From positions 248,001-312,000 of the forward strand of contig NZ_SPNT01000001.1 of NCBI RefSeq assembly GCF_004959855.1: DNA of 64,000 nt, written 5' to 3'. The translations under genes were made by a program, and so were the position numbers. The stretch is from Nitratireductor sp. XY-223. GTDB lineage: Bacteria > Pseudomonadota > Alphaproteobacteria > Rhizobiales > Rhizobiaceae. Positions 44,769 through 52,964 of this stretch are shown here, piece after piece; the stretch's first letter is position 1, and every line of letters begins with the position of its first letter. The notes beneath the pieces are model-generated. The model did no database searches. It was not told the DNA's origin and saw only the letters and a program-made list of their open reading frames with translations.

Positions 44769-45266
44769 TCAGGCATCGGCGCTTTGCGGCATGGCTGCAA
44801 TCAGCCCGACGTCTTTCGCCCGTGCCTTGATGAGTTGTGCCAGCTGCGCTGTTTTCGGATCGACCGCCGCATCAAACGCCACCGTGCGGAATTTGAGCTG
44901 CGCGTCGCATATCTTCGTGCCGCCGCTGCGGATGCGGGCCTTGGTGACCGCGAATCCGGATCCTTCATGCTCCAGATCCGCTTCGATATCGAGCACCGTT
45001 TCCGGTTCGACAAAGGTCCTCAGCTTGGCGCCGTCCACCGACATCAGGAAGGGCATGGCGCTGAACGCGTTCGCTGCCAGCAGCAAAAAGCCGCTCGCCT
45101 GCGCCATTGTCTCGATCAAGAGCACGCCGGGGACGAGGGGAAGACCGGGGAAATGGCCCTCGAATACCGGGCTGTCGGCTGGAACGGTGGACTGGGCCGT
45201 GATGCGCCCCGCATCGAGATCGATGCCCTGGACGCGGTCGATCATCTGAAAATATTCAAGGAGCAT
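44769..45266 (-). CDS. fabZXL: 3-hydroxyacyl-ACP dehydratase of the VLCFA cluster
   Basis: This 165-residue hotdog-fold dehydratase should remove water from 3-hydroxyacyl-AcpXL in each elongation cycle. The FabZ signature VFEGHFPGLPLVPGVLLIE carries the catalytic His and the Glu. The stop is ten bases upstream of the fabF2XL start, so the genes are co-transcribed. It is longer than typical FabZ because of a C-terminal extension after residue ~135. Confidence 0.9.
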   Translation of the reverse strand: MLLEYFQMIDRVQGIDLDAGRITAQSTVPADSPVFEGHFPGLPLVPGVLLIETMAQASGFLLLAANAFSAMPFLMSVDGAKLRTFVEPETVLDIEADLEHEGSGFAVTKARIRSGGTKICDAQLKFRTVAFDAAVDPKTAQLAQLIKARAKDVGLIAAMPQSADA

Positions 45267-45311
45267 CAGCCACCCATATGCCGCTCTTGGTCAATGTTCG
45301 CGGCGCTTGCG

Positions 45312-45596
45312 TCAGGACTTGGCGGCCCTCAATTCATCGATCTTCACACACAGATTTTTCAGGACGAAGTACTCCTCCGTGGCAACCTTGCCGTCATTGA
45401 CTTCCTGCGTCCACTGCTCGAGCGGAATCTTGATACCGAATTCCTTGTCGATGGCGAAAACAATGTCCAGAAAATCGAGGCTGTCGATTCCCAGATCGTC
45501 GATCGTATGGCTTTCGGGCGTAATGGTGTCCCGGTCGATTTCGCTTGTTTCGGCGATAATGTCGGCAACTTTGTCGAATGTGGCTGACACGCTCAT
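45312..45596 (-). CDS. acpXL: Acyl carrier protein AcpXL
   Basis: This 94-residue specialised acyl carrier protein carries the growing very-long-chain fatty acid for lipid A. The phosphopantetheine Ser is in [10 protein letters not shown]. Compared with the housekeeping ACP it has the extra length, the KIPLEQW and [15 protein letters not shown] features expected of AcpXL. The ATG at 45596 is preceded by AAGGAT. It is the first gene of the operon, divergent from mrp, with about 205 bases between them for both promoters. Confidence 0.93.
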   Translation of the reverse strand: MSVSATFDKVADIIAETSEIDRDTITPESHTIDDLGIDSLDFLDIVFAIDKEFGIKIPLEQWTQEVNDGKVATEEYFVLKNLCVKIDELRAAKS

Positions 45597-45801
45597 ATCC
45601 TTATGGTTTGTCCGTTTCGCGGTGAGCTATAGAAAAATCCGCTGCAAAAGCCAATGGTGTGTATACGGTTTCGCAAATGAATACCATCGCCGTGTTGCAA
45701 TCATCCGGATCGGTGTGGAGATAGTGCGGCATATCCTCCATTGTAAGGGGTGGAAATGTGCACTATTTGCTGATGAACTTTTGTTCGGAAACGGGTCGCC
45801 A

Positions 45802-46929
45802 ATGTCACAGGTGAGCAAGGAAGAGGTTCTCAACAGGCTGGAAGGCGTCAGCCATCCGGCGATCGGCGGGAACATTGTCGAAAAGGGCCTTGTTTCGGAT
45901 GTCTTCATCGCCGACGGCAAGGTCTATTTTTCCATCACGGTATCGGCCGACCTGGCGCCGAAACTCGAACCGTTGCGGCTGGCGGCCGAGAACGCCGTCA
46001 AATCGATGGACGGTGTCAGTGCCGCCATGGTTGCGCTGACGGCCGAGAAGAAGCCCGGAGCCGGCCCGGAACCCGCAAACGCCAACCGGCAGGCACCCCA
46101 GCCGCAGCAGCCGCAAAAGGCCGGGGTGCCAGGCGTCGGCGCAATCATCGCCGTGGCCTCCGGCAAGGGCGGCGTCGGGAAATCGACCACCGCCGTCAAC
46201 CTGGCGCTTGGCCTGCAGGCGATCGGGCTCAGGGTCGGCATACTCGATGCCGATATCTACGGCCCGTCCATGCCCCGCCTGCTCAATGTCGGCGGACAGC
46301 CGGAGCAGACCGGCGAACGCATGCTGAAGCCCAAGGAAGCCTATGGCCTCAAGGTCATGTCCATGGGGTTCCTCGTGGCCGAGGAAACGCCGATGATCTG
46401 GCGCGGTCCGATGGTTGTGTCGGCGCTGACGCAGATGCTGCGCGAGGTCGATTGGGGCGAACTCGACGTGATCGTCGTCGACATGCCGCCCGGCACCGGC
46501 GATGCGCAGCTGACCATGGCGCAGAAGGTGCCGCTTGCCGGCGCCGTCATCGTCTCGACGCCGCAGGACCTGGCGCTGATCGATGCCCGCAAGGGTCTCA
46601 ACATGTTCAAGAAGGTCGATGTTCCGCTGCTCGGCCTCATCGAGAACATGAGCTACTTCCAGTGTCCGTCCTGCGGCGAACGGTCCGACATCTTCGGCCA
46701 TGGCGGCGCCCGCGAGGAGGCCGAGCGGATCGGCGTTCCATTCCTCGGGGAAGTGCCGCTGCACATGGACATCCGCGAAAACTCCGATGCCGGAACGCCG
46801 GTGGTCGTCGCCCAGCCGGACGGGCCCCATGCGCTAATCTTCAGGGAGATCGCCGAAAAGGTGCGCGATCAGATCATGGAAGGCGCCGAAGCGGCGGAGA
46901 TCGCGGCGCCGCGGATCGTTTTCGAATAG
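45802..46929 (+). CDS. mrp: Mrp/ApbC iron-sulfur cluster carrier ATPase
   Basis: This 375-residue P-loop ATPase of the Mrp/NBP35 family binds and transfers [4Fe-4S] clusters to apo-enzymes. The N-terminal DUF59 (MIP18) domain covers about residues 1-85, followed by a Gln/Pro-rich linker. The deviant Walker A SGKGGVGKST is at about 117-126, with VVDMPPGTGD as the Walker B region. The FQCPSCG motif provides the CXXC cluster ligands of the dimer. In-frame codons upstream of 45802 belong to a shadow of the acpXL region. Confidence 0.93.
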   Translation: MSQVSKEEVLNRLEGVSHPAIGGNIVEKGLVSDVFIADGKVYFSITVSADLAPKLEPLRLAAENAVKSMDGVSAAMVALTAEKKPGAGPEPANANRQAPQPQQPQKAGVPGVGAIIAVASGKGGVGKSTTAVNLALGLQAIGLRVGILDADIYGPSMPRLLNVGGQPEQTGERMLKPKEAYGLKVMSMGFLVAEETPMIWRGPMVVSALTQMLREVDWGELDVIVVDMPPGTGDAQLTMAQKVPLAGAVIVSTPQDLALIDARKGLNMFKKVDVPLLGLIENMSYFQCPSCGERSDIFGHGGAREEAERIGVPFLGEVPLHMDIRENSDAGTPVVVAQPDGPHALIFREIAEKVRDQIMEGAEAAEIAAPRIVFE

Positions 46930-47032
46930 CGCTGCGGAATCTGCTCACAAGTCTCTGAATAAATTTAACAATGTCGAACGCCGCGCGGCCGTTGAAGGCG
47001 CGTGGTGGGCTTAAGCTGTTTTCAGTGCAAAA

Positions 47033-47048
47033 TTGACCATATGATAAA
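47033..47048 (+). promoter_or_regulatory. RutR-like operator before preT
   Basis: TTGACCATATGATAAA matches the E. coli RutR consensus TTGACCA-NW-TGGTCAA at 12 of its 14 specified positions. It lies about 110 bases before preT, the first gene of the pyrimidine-degradation pair, and a RutR-like TetR regulator is encoded at the right end of the window. Confidence 0.5.
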
Positions 47049-47053
47049 AAATT

Positions 47054-47077
47054 TGACCTTGTGAGAAAATCAGGTCA
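47054..47077. promoter_or_regulatory. TGACCT-N12-AGGTCA inverted repeat
   Basis: TGACCT (47054-47059) and AGGTCA (47072-47077) form an inverted repeat just downstream of the RutR-like box and share the TGACC core. Two related sites in tandem support a real operator region before preT, though the 12-base spacer differs from the RutR consensus. Confidence 0.4.
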
Positions 47078-47156
47078 TTCTGTTGACGGTAAATGGGAGC
47101 ACTGCCGCGCAGGAAACCGGAAAAGGTGGCGCGGCACTACGAGGAAGGAGGCGTGC

Positions 47157-48506
47157 ATGGCGAGCGAAGCAATGCGTGACGTCAGGGCCGGTCGGCTCGA
47201 GCAATCCGAATATGCCGAGAATTTTTCCGACATCCACCCGCCGCTCAATGCACATGAGGCTGCCGTGGAGGCGGATCGCTGTTATTTCTGCTACGACGCT
47301 CCGTGCATGATCGCATGCCCGACCAGCATCGACGTTCCGCTGTTTATTCGGCAGATCGCCGCGGAGAACGCCAAGGGCGCGGCGAAAACCATCTTCGAAC
47401 AGAACATCCTCGGCGGCATGTGTGCCCGCGTCTGCCCCACGGAAACGCTGTGCGAGCAAGCTTGCGTGCGCGAGATCGCCGAAGGCAAACCGGTCAAGAT
47501 CGGACAGTTGCAGCGCTATGCGACCGATGTGCTCATGCGCGAGGCGTCCGACCATCCCTTTGAGCGGGCGCCGTCGACCGGCAAGCGCGTGGCCGTTGTC
47601 GGCGCGGGACCGGCGGGCCTTTCATGCGCCCACCGTCTGGCCATGCACGGTCACGACGTGACCGTGTTCGAAGCCAGGGAGAAGGGCGGGGGCCTTAGCG
47701 AGTACGGCATCGCGGCCTATAAATCGGTCGACGACTTCGCCCAGAAGGAACTGCAGTTCATCCTCGACATCGGCGGCATCACGGTCGAGACCGGCAAGAA
47801 GCTGGGCGCCGATTTCAGCCTGTCGGACCTGACCGGTCAGTTCGATGCCGTTTTCCTCGGTATCGGCCTTGCCAATGTCAATTCGCTCGGCGTCGAAGGC
47901 GAGGATGCCGAGGGCTGCGAAGACGCGGTGGACTATATTGCCGGGCTCCGGCAGGCCGCCGATCTTTCCAGGCTTGCCATCGGCCGCCGCGTGGTGGTGA
48001 TCGGCGGCGGCATGACCGCAATCGATATCGCAACCCAGGCCAAACGGCTCGGCGCCGAGGAGGTGACGATCGCCTACCGGCGCGGTCAGGACGGCATGAA
48101 CGCCAGCGACTATGAACAGGAGGTCGCCCAGACGAGCGGCGTGACCATCCGCCACTGGCTGCAGCCGAAAGCCCTGGTGCTGGATGACGCCGGCGCCGTG
48201 GCCGGTATCGAGCTGGAATATACCAGCCAGGCAAACGGCACGCTTTCCGGCACCGGCGAAACAACGACCATCGCCGCGGACCAGGTCTTCAAGGCCATCG
48301 GCCAGAGCTTCGACGATCATCCGCTGGCCGGCAGCGGACTCGATATGGACCGCGGCCGCATCCGCACCGACGAAAACCGCAAGACCAGTCTTGCGACCGT
48401 CTGGGCCGGCGGCGATTGCGTCAGGAGCGGCGAGGACCTGACGGTCGTATCCGTTGAGGACGGCAAGATTGCCGCCGAATCCATTCACGCAACGCTTTCC
48501 GCGTAG
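47157..48506 (+). CDS. preT: Dihydropyrimidine dehydrogenase subunit PreT
   Basis: This 449-residue NAD(P)H-binding flavoprotein subunit passes electrons to PreA for reduction of uracil or thymine. The N-terminal iron-sulfur domain is GltD-like with clusters of Cys in RCYFCYDAPCMIACP and MCARVCPTETLCEQACV. FAD and nucleotide sites follow: VAVVGAGPAGLSCAHRL and VVVIGGGMTAIDIATQAKRLG. GAGGAAGGAGG directly precedes the ATG at 47157. It is followed 14 bases later by preA. GltD-like glutamate synthase subunits are the alternative, but the PreA neighbour resolves this. Confidence 0.93.
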   Translation: MASEAMRDVRAGRLEQSEYAENFSDIHPPLNAHEAAVEADRCYFCYDAPCMIACPTSIDVPLFIRQIAAENAKGAAKTIFEQNILGGMCARVCPTETLCEQACVREIAEGKPVKIGQLQRYATDVLMREASDHPFERAPSTGKRVAVVGAGPAGLSCAHRLAMHGHDVTVFEAREKGGGLSEYGIAAYKSVDDFAQKELQFILDIGGITVETGKKLGADFSLSDLTGQFDAVFLGIGLANVNSLGVEGEDAEGCEDAVDYIAGLRQAADLSRLAIGRRVVVIGGGMTAIDIATQAKRLGAEEVTIAYRRGQDGMNASDYEQEVAQTSGVTIRHWLQPKALVLDDAGAVAGIELEYTSQANGTLSGTGETTTIAADQVFKAIGQSFDDHPLAGSGLDMDRGRIRTDENRKTSLATVWAGGDCVRSGEDLTVVSVEDGKIAAESIHATLSA

Positions 48507-48520
48507 CTCGGGAGGAAATC

Positions 48521-49831
48521 ATGGCAGATATCTCAACCAACTTTCTGGGCATCCAATCCCCCAATCCGTTCTGGCTCGCGTCAGCCCCGCCGACGGACAA
48601 GGCTTATAATGTCGAGCGTGCCTTCGAAGCCGGCTGGGGCGGCGTGGTGTGGAAGACCCTCGGCGAAGCGGGGCCGCCTGTCGTCAACGTGAACGGACCG
48701 CGCTACGGCGCCATTCACGGCCCCGACCGCCGCTTGCTCGGCCTGAACAATATCGAGCTCATCACCGACCGCGATCTCGAGATCAACCTGAAGGAAATCA
48801 TCGAGGTCAAGAAGCGCTGGCCCGACCGGGCGATGATCGTGTCGCTGATGGTGCCGTGCGAGGAACGCTGCTGGAAGGAAATCCTCAGCCGCGTCAATGA
48901 CACCGGCGCCGATGGAATCGAGCTCAATTTCGGCTGTCCACACGGCATGAGCGAGCGCGGCATGGGCTCGGCCGTCGGTCAGGTGCCGGAATATATTCAG
49001 ATGGTCACCGAATGGTGCAAGCAGTATTCGCACCTGCCGGTGATCGTGAAGCTGACGCCGAATATCACGGACGTGCGCTATCCGGCGCGGGCGGCCAAGG
49101 CCGGCGGGGCCGACGCCGTCTCGCTGATCAACACCATCAACTCCATCGTCTCGGTCGATCTCGACAATTTCGCACCCGAGCCGACCATCGACGGCAAGGG
49201 TTCGCACGGCGGCTATTGCGGTCCGGCCGTCAAGCCGATCGCCATGAACATGGTCGCCGAGATTGCCAGGGACCAGGAGACAAAGGGCCTGCCGATTTCC
49301 GGCATTGGCGGCATTTCCACCTGGCGCGACGCGGCGGAATTCATCGCCCTGGGTTGCGGCACGGTCCAGGTCTGCACGGCGGCGATGACATACGGCTTCA
49401 AGATCGTCCAGGAAATGATCGACGGCCTTTCGGACTGGATGGACGAGAAGGGCTATCACACGATCGGCGAGTTCCAGGGCATGGCCGTGCCGAACGTCTC
49501 CGACTGGCAGTACCTCAACCTCAATTACGTGACCAAGGCGCGCATCGACCAGGACGCCTGCATCAAGTGCGGACGCTGCCATATCGCCTGCGAGGACACC
49601 TCGCACCAGGCGATCACCAGCATCGTCAACGGTGAGCGCATGTTCGAGGTGATCGACGAGGAATGCGTCGGCTGCAATCTGTGCGTTAATGTCTGCCCGG
49701 TCGACGGCTGTATCACGATGGAGCAGATCGCCGGCGTCGATCCGCGCACCAAGGAGCCGATCGATCCGGACTACGCCAACTGGACGACGCATCCGAACAA
49801 CCCGATGGCGGCCAAGGAAGCGGCCGAATAG
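48521..49831 (+). CDS. preA: Dihydropyrimidine dehydrogenase subunit PreA
   Basis: The product is a 436-residue FMN-dependent catalytic subunit. A dihydroorotate-dehydrogenase-like TIM barrel fills about residues 1-320, with ELNFGCPHGMSERGMG holding the catalytic Cys. The C-terminus has two [4Fe-4S] motifs: ACIKCGRCHIAC and CVGCNLCVNVCPVDGC. With PreT it reduces uracil/thymine to the dihydro forms, the first step of reductive pyrimidine degradation. The later pathway enzymes (hydantoinase, amidohydrolase) are not in the window. The start at 48521 has GGGAGGAAATC just upstream. Confidence 0.95.
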   Translation: MADISTNFLGIQSPNPFWLASAPPTDKAYNVERAFEAGWGGVVWKTLGEAGPPVVNVNGPRYGAIHGPDRRLLGLNNIELITDRDLEINLKEIIEVKKRWPDRAMIVSLMVPCEERCWKEILSRVNDTGADGIELNFGCPHGMSERGMGSAVGQVPEYIQMVTEWCKQYSHLPVIVKLTPNITDVRYPARAAKAGGADAVSLINTINSIVSVDLDNFAPEPTIDGKGSHGGYCGPAVKPIAMNMVAEIARDQETKGLPISGIGGISTWRDAAEFIALGCGTVQVCTAAMTYGFKIVQEMIDGLSDWMDEKGYHTIGEFQGMAVPNVSDWQYLNLNYVTKARIDQDACIKCGRCHIACEDTSHQAITSIVNGERMFEVIDEECVGCNLCVNVCPVDGCITMEQIAGVDPRTKEPIDPDYANWTTHPNNPMAAKEAAE

Positions 49832-49849
49832 CGGTCAAAATGGCGGCGG

Positions 49850-50593
49850 CTAGGTGTTCACCGAGCCGCCGTCCACTGCGATGGTCTGCCCGGTGACGAA
49901 ATCGCTGTCGTTCGAGGCGAGGAATATCAGGGCGCCGATGAGATCGTCGGGATAGGCGTCGCGTGCCAGTGCGCGCGATGAAAGCACTTTCGAACGCGCC
50001 GCTTCCACATGTTCGGTATTTTCGACGATGCTGCTCGACAGCGTCAGCCCGGGCGCCAGCGAATTGACGCAGATCCCGGCAGGTCCGAGTTCACGCGACA
50101 GCGCCCGTGTCATTGCCGCGAGCGCGCCTTTCGACGCGATGTAGTGCAGCATTCCGGGCATGCCCTTGTAGACGGTTCCGGACGTGACATTGATGATCTT
50201 GCCGGATTGCTGCCTTTCCATGTGCGGCCCGGCGGCGCGCACCATGTTGAAGGCCCCGCGCACGTTGACGGCCATGACTTCGTCCCAGAGATCCGGATCG
50301 ATCTCGTCGTATCGGGCGACCGGAAGCGTCGCGAACACCGCGGCATTGTTGACGAGGACGTCGATCCGGCCGAATGCTTCGATACACGCTGACACCGCGT
50401 CCGCCGCTTCGGCAGGGTCCGAGACATCGGTGTGTTTATAGAGCGCGCCGGTATCGGCGGCTGCCTCCGCCCCGTCGGCGATGTCGGCGATCAGGACATT
50501 CGCGCCCTCGACACGGAGCGTCCGTGAAAATTCCAGCCCGAGGCCCTTTGCGCCGCCGGTGACTATGCAGGCTTTTCCCTTCAGCCGACCCAT
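49850..50593 (-). CDS. Short-chain dehydrogenase/reductase
   Basis: This 247-residue classical SDR has TGGAKGLG (about residues 12-19), NNAA, the Ser of INVTSG and the YIASK catalytic pair. It likely oxidises or reduces a secondary alcohol/ketone. It is three bases downstream of an aldehyde dehydrogenase gene on the same strand, with a GntR gene upstream of that, so it is the last gene of a GntR-ALDH-SDR operon. The substrate is unknown. Confidence 0.9.
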   Translation of the reverse strand: MGRLKGKACIVTGGAKGLGLEFSRTLRVEGANVLIADIADGAEAAADTGALYKHTDVSDPAEAADAVSACIEAFGRIDVLVNNAAVFATLPVARYDEIDPDLWDEVMAVNVRGAFNMVRAAGPHMERQQSGKIINVTSGTVYKGMPGMLHYIASKGALAAMTRALSRELGPAGICVNSLAPGLTLSSSIVENTEHVEAARSKVLSSRALARDAYPDDLIGALIFLASNDSDFVTGQTIAVDGGSVNT

Positions 50594-50596
50594 GAT

Positions 50597-52042
50597 CTAT
50601 CCACCCGGAAGGCGGCCGAATTCGGCGTAGATGTGCTTCGTCTCGAGAAAATCGTCGAGACCTTCCAGGCCGTGCAGCCGGCCAAGGCCGCTCTCGCGGA
50701 AACCGCCGGTCTCGGCCTCGGCGAACAACCGGTTGTGGCAGTTGATCCAGACCGTGCCCGCCTTAAGAGCACGCGCGACGCGCCGCGCCCGGCCGTGATC
50801 GGACGTGTGCACGCTCGCTGCGAGGCCGTAGCGGGTCGCATTGGCGCTCGCGACCGCGGCTTCCTCGTCGTTGAACCTTTCCGCCAGCACCAGCGGACAG
50901 AAAAGCTCTTCCTGGACCAGCCGGTGACTGTTGTCGGCAATCTCAAAAAGCGCCGGCGTCACCACGTTGCCGCGCGGGTGGCCGTCTCGAACTTCGCCAT
51001 CCAGCAAGGTGCTTCCCGCCTGTCTCGCCGCGTCGACCGCCGTACGGTAGCGATCGGCACCCTGCAGGTCGAACAGCGGTCCCATCTGGACGGAGCCGTC
51101 CATCGGGTCACCCACGGCAACGGCGCCGAGCGCATCGACAAGCCGGCCGGTAAATGCGTCCCAAAGGCTCTCCTCCACCAGGACACGGGTGATGGCCGTG
51201 CACATCTGCCCGGCATGGGGTATTGAACCGCGGACGATCTCTGCGGTTGCCGTATCCAGGTCCGCATCGGCAAACACCAGGGCAGGCGCCTTGCCGCCCA
51301 GCTCCAACGACAGGCGTTTCAGCGTCGGCGCGGCGCCGGCCATGATCTTCTTTCCGGTGGCGCTCGAACCGGTGAAGCTGACCACATCGACCTCCGGATG
51401 CGTACAGAGTACCTGCGAAACCTCAAGATCGCCGTGAACGATGTTGGCGACACCGGCGGGGAGGGAGGGGCAGGCGGAGAGGCATTCGGCAAAGATCCGG
51501 TTGACGCCGCTCGTCTGGTGCGCGCCCTTGATAACGACGGTGCATCCGGCGGCAAGGGCAGGGCCGAGCGAACGCAGCAGCAGTGTCGACGGAGCATTCC
51601 AGGGAACGATGATGGCGGCGACGCCGATGGGCTCGCGGGCAAAGATCGACTGCTTGCCCTCGTCGATCTCGCTCACGCGGCCGAAAATGGACCGGGCAAG
51701 CCCGGCATAGTAGCGCGCCTCGCTGATGGCGGCGTCCGTCTCGTGCAGGCAATGGGCGAGTACCTTGCCGTTCTCGACGGCGATTTCCCGCGCAATCTCG
51801 TCACGGCGTGCGGCGATCGCATCGGCGAGTTCCAGCAGGGTCTTCGCCCTCAGCCGCGGCGCGTGGGGCCAGGGCGTCCGGTCGAATGTCCTGCGGGCTG
51901 CGTCAATGGCCTCTTCGGCGGTGCCGGCACCGCCCATGAGGAACGCGGCGTGATCGGCTCCCCGGTAGACGTCGACCGTGGTCGCGGCCTCGCCCTCTTC
52001 GATCCAAGTGCCGTTGATCCAGTGGCGCGCGGTTTGCGTCAT
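50597..52042 (-). CDS. Aldehyde dehydrogenase
   Basis: This 481-residue NAD(P)-dependent aldehyde dehydrogenase oxidises an aldehyde to a carboxylate. The Glu general base is in LELGGKAPALVFADADLD, and the nucleophile Cys in HAGQMCTAITR. NAD-site motif IIVPWNAPSTLLLRSLGPALAAGCTVVIKGA is typical of ALDHs. It sits six bases downstream of the GntR gene and three bases before the SDR, in the same operon. Which aldehyde it uses is not evident; aromatic or aliphatic substrates are both possible. Confidence 0.92.
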   Translation of the reverse strand: MTQTARHWINGTWIEEGEAATTVDVYRGADHAAFLMGGAGTAEEAIDAARRTFDRTPWPHAPRLRAKTLLELADAIAARRDEIAREIAVENGKVLAHCLHETDAAISEARYYAGLARSIFGRVSEIDEGKQSIFAREPIGVAAIIVPWNAPSTLLLRSLGPALAAGCTVVIKGAHQTSGVNRIFAECLSACPSLPAGVANIVHGDLEVSQVLCTHPEVDVVSFTGSSATGKKIMAGAAPTLKRLSLELGGKAPALVFADADLDTATAEIVRGSIPHAGQMCTAITRVLVEESLWDAFTGRLVDALGAVAVGDPMDGSVQMGPLFDLQGADRYRTAVDAARQAGSTLLDGEVRDGHPRGNVVTPALFEIADNSHRLVQEELFCPLVLAERFNDEEAAVASANATRYGLAASVHTSDHGRARRVARALKAGTVWINCHNRLFAEAETGGFRESGLGRLHGLEGLDDFLETKHIYAEFGRLPGG

Positions 52043-52048
52043 GGCGTC

Positions 52049-52771
52049 CTACTCGTTGGCCGCCGCTTCAAGGCGATCGGCGCTGGAGGTTTCGTAGATG
52101 CGTTTGACGAAGAGGTCGGCATAGTTGAGCGTCGCATGGCTGTGTTCGCGCATCATCGCCTCGGCCCGCGCCGCATCTCGTTTCTTGATGGCGTCGAAGA
52201 TAATGATGTGCTGCGAGTGACCGACGGTGAGCCGCTTCAGCTCGCGGCGCGGATTGGTCCGGTCGAAGGCAAGCGAGCCAAGCGCGGCGAGCGGAAGCAT
52301 GGCGATGCGCTCATAGGCATGCGCGATCAGGTCGTTGCCGCACTGGTACATGATCGTCTCGTGGAAGAGGATGTTCGCCTCCTGATAGCCGTCCATATAG
52401 TCCGGGTCCGGCTCGTCGGCGTCGAGCACCCTCTCGGTGAAGGCGATCGACTTCAGCAAGGCATCCTCGGCCGATTTTGGCATCCCGTTCTCCGCCATGG
52501 TGCGGGCGGCGAGTGCCTCCAGCGCGGCGCGCACGGCAATCGATTTCTCGACGTCCGAACTCGAAATCGAGCGAACCGTGAATCCGCGGCCGCTGCGTTT
52601 TTCGATGAGACCTTCGGCGGCCAATGTGGCCAGCGCCGTGCGGGTCGGCGTTCGCGAGACATCCATCTCGGCCGCGATGCCGACTTCCGTGATCTTTTCG
52701 CCGGGCACGCGTTCGCCGTTCAGGATCTGTCTGCGCACCACCGCGAGCACGCGTTGCGAACTGGAAGACAT
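52049..52771 (-). CDS. GntR-family regulator, FCD domain
   Basis: The product is a 240-residue regulator. The N-terminal winged helix-turn-helix (ILNGERVPGEKITEVGIAAEMDVSRTPTRTALATLAAEGLIE) is followed by an all-helical FCD ligand-binding domain; ANILFHETIMYQCGN and VGHSQHIIIFDAI fit the metal/ligand-binding histidines of that domain. The ATG at 52771, just after GAGGAACCG, is preferred; the frame is open to 52816. It heads an ALDH-SDR operon and diverges from a second ALDH gene and a TRAP transporter, which it probably controls. Repeats TTTGGATAC lie between them. Confidence 0.9.
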   Translation of the reverse strand: MSSSSQRVLAVVRRQILNGERVPGEKITEVGIAAEMDVSRTPTRTALATLAAEGLIEKRSGRGFTVRSISSSDVEKSIAVRAALEALAARTMAENGMPKSAEDALLKSIAFTERVLDADEPDPDYMDGYQEANILFHETIMYQCGNDLIAHAYERIAMLPLAALGSLAFDRTNPRRELKRLTVGHSQHIIIFDAIKKRDAARAEAMMREHSHATLNYADLFVKRIYETSSADRLEAAANE

Positions 52772-52786
52772 CGGTTCCTCTTCATT

Positions 52787-52857
52787 TTTGGATACATAAG
52801 AGCACTTTTTACGCAAAATTCCAGCTAATTTCCGATATCGATCTTAACTTTGGATAC
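52787..52857. promoter_or_regulatory. Paired TTTGGATAC repeats, candidate GntR operators
   Basis: TTTGGATAC occurs twice in the same orientation, at 52787-52795 and 52849-52857, in the space between the GntR gene and the divergent operon. Extended, the second copy reads TTTGGATACAAA, a near-palindrome of the type bound by FCD-class GntR regulators. The two copies are 62 bases apart, close to six helical turns. Confidence 0.45.
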
Positions 52858-52964
52858 AAAATCTGGTTCAAATTTCAAAAGACAGGTTGGGATGACGCGA
52901 CCGGAACGGCTCGGTCAGCGGGCCGCGCTCGGGCAGTCCCGGTCCGTCCAGGGAGGAACGAGCC

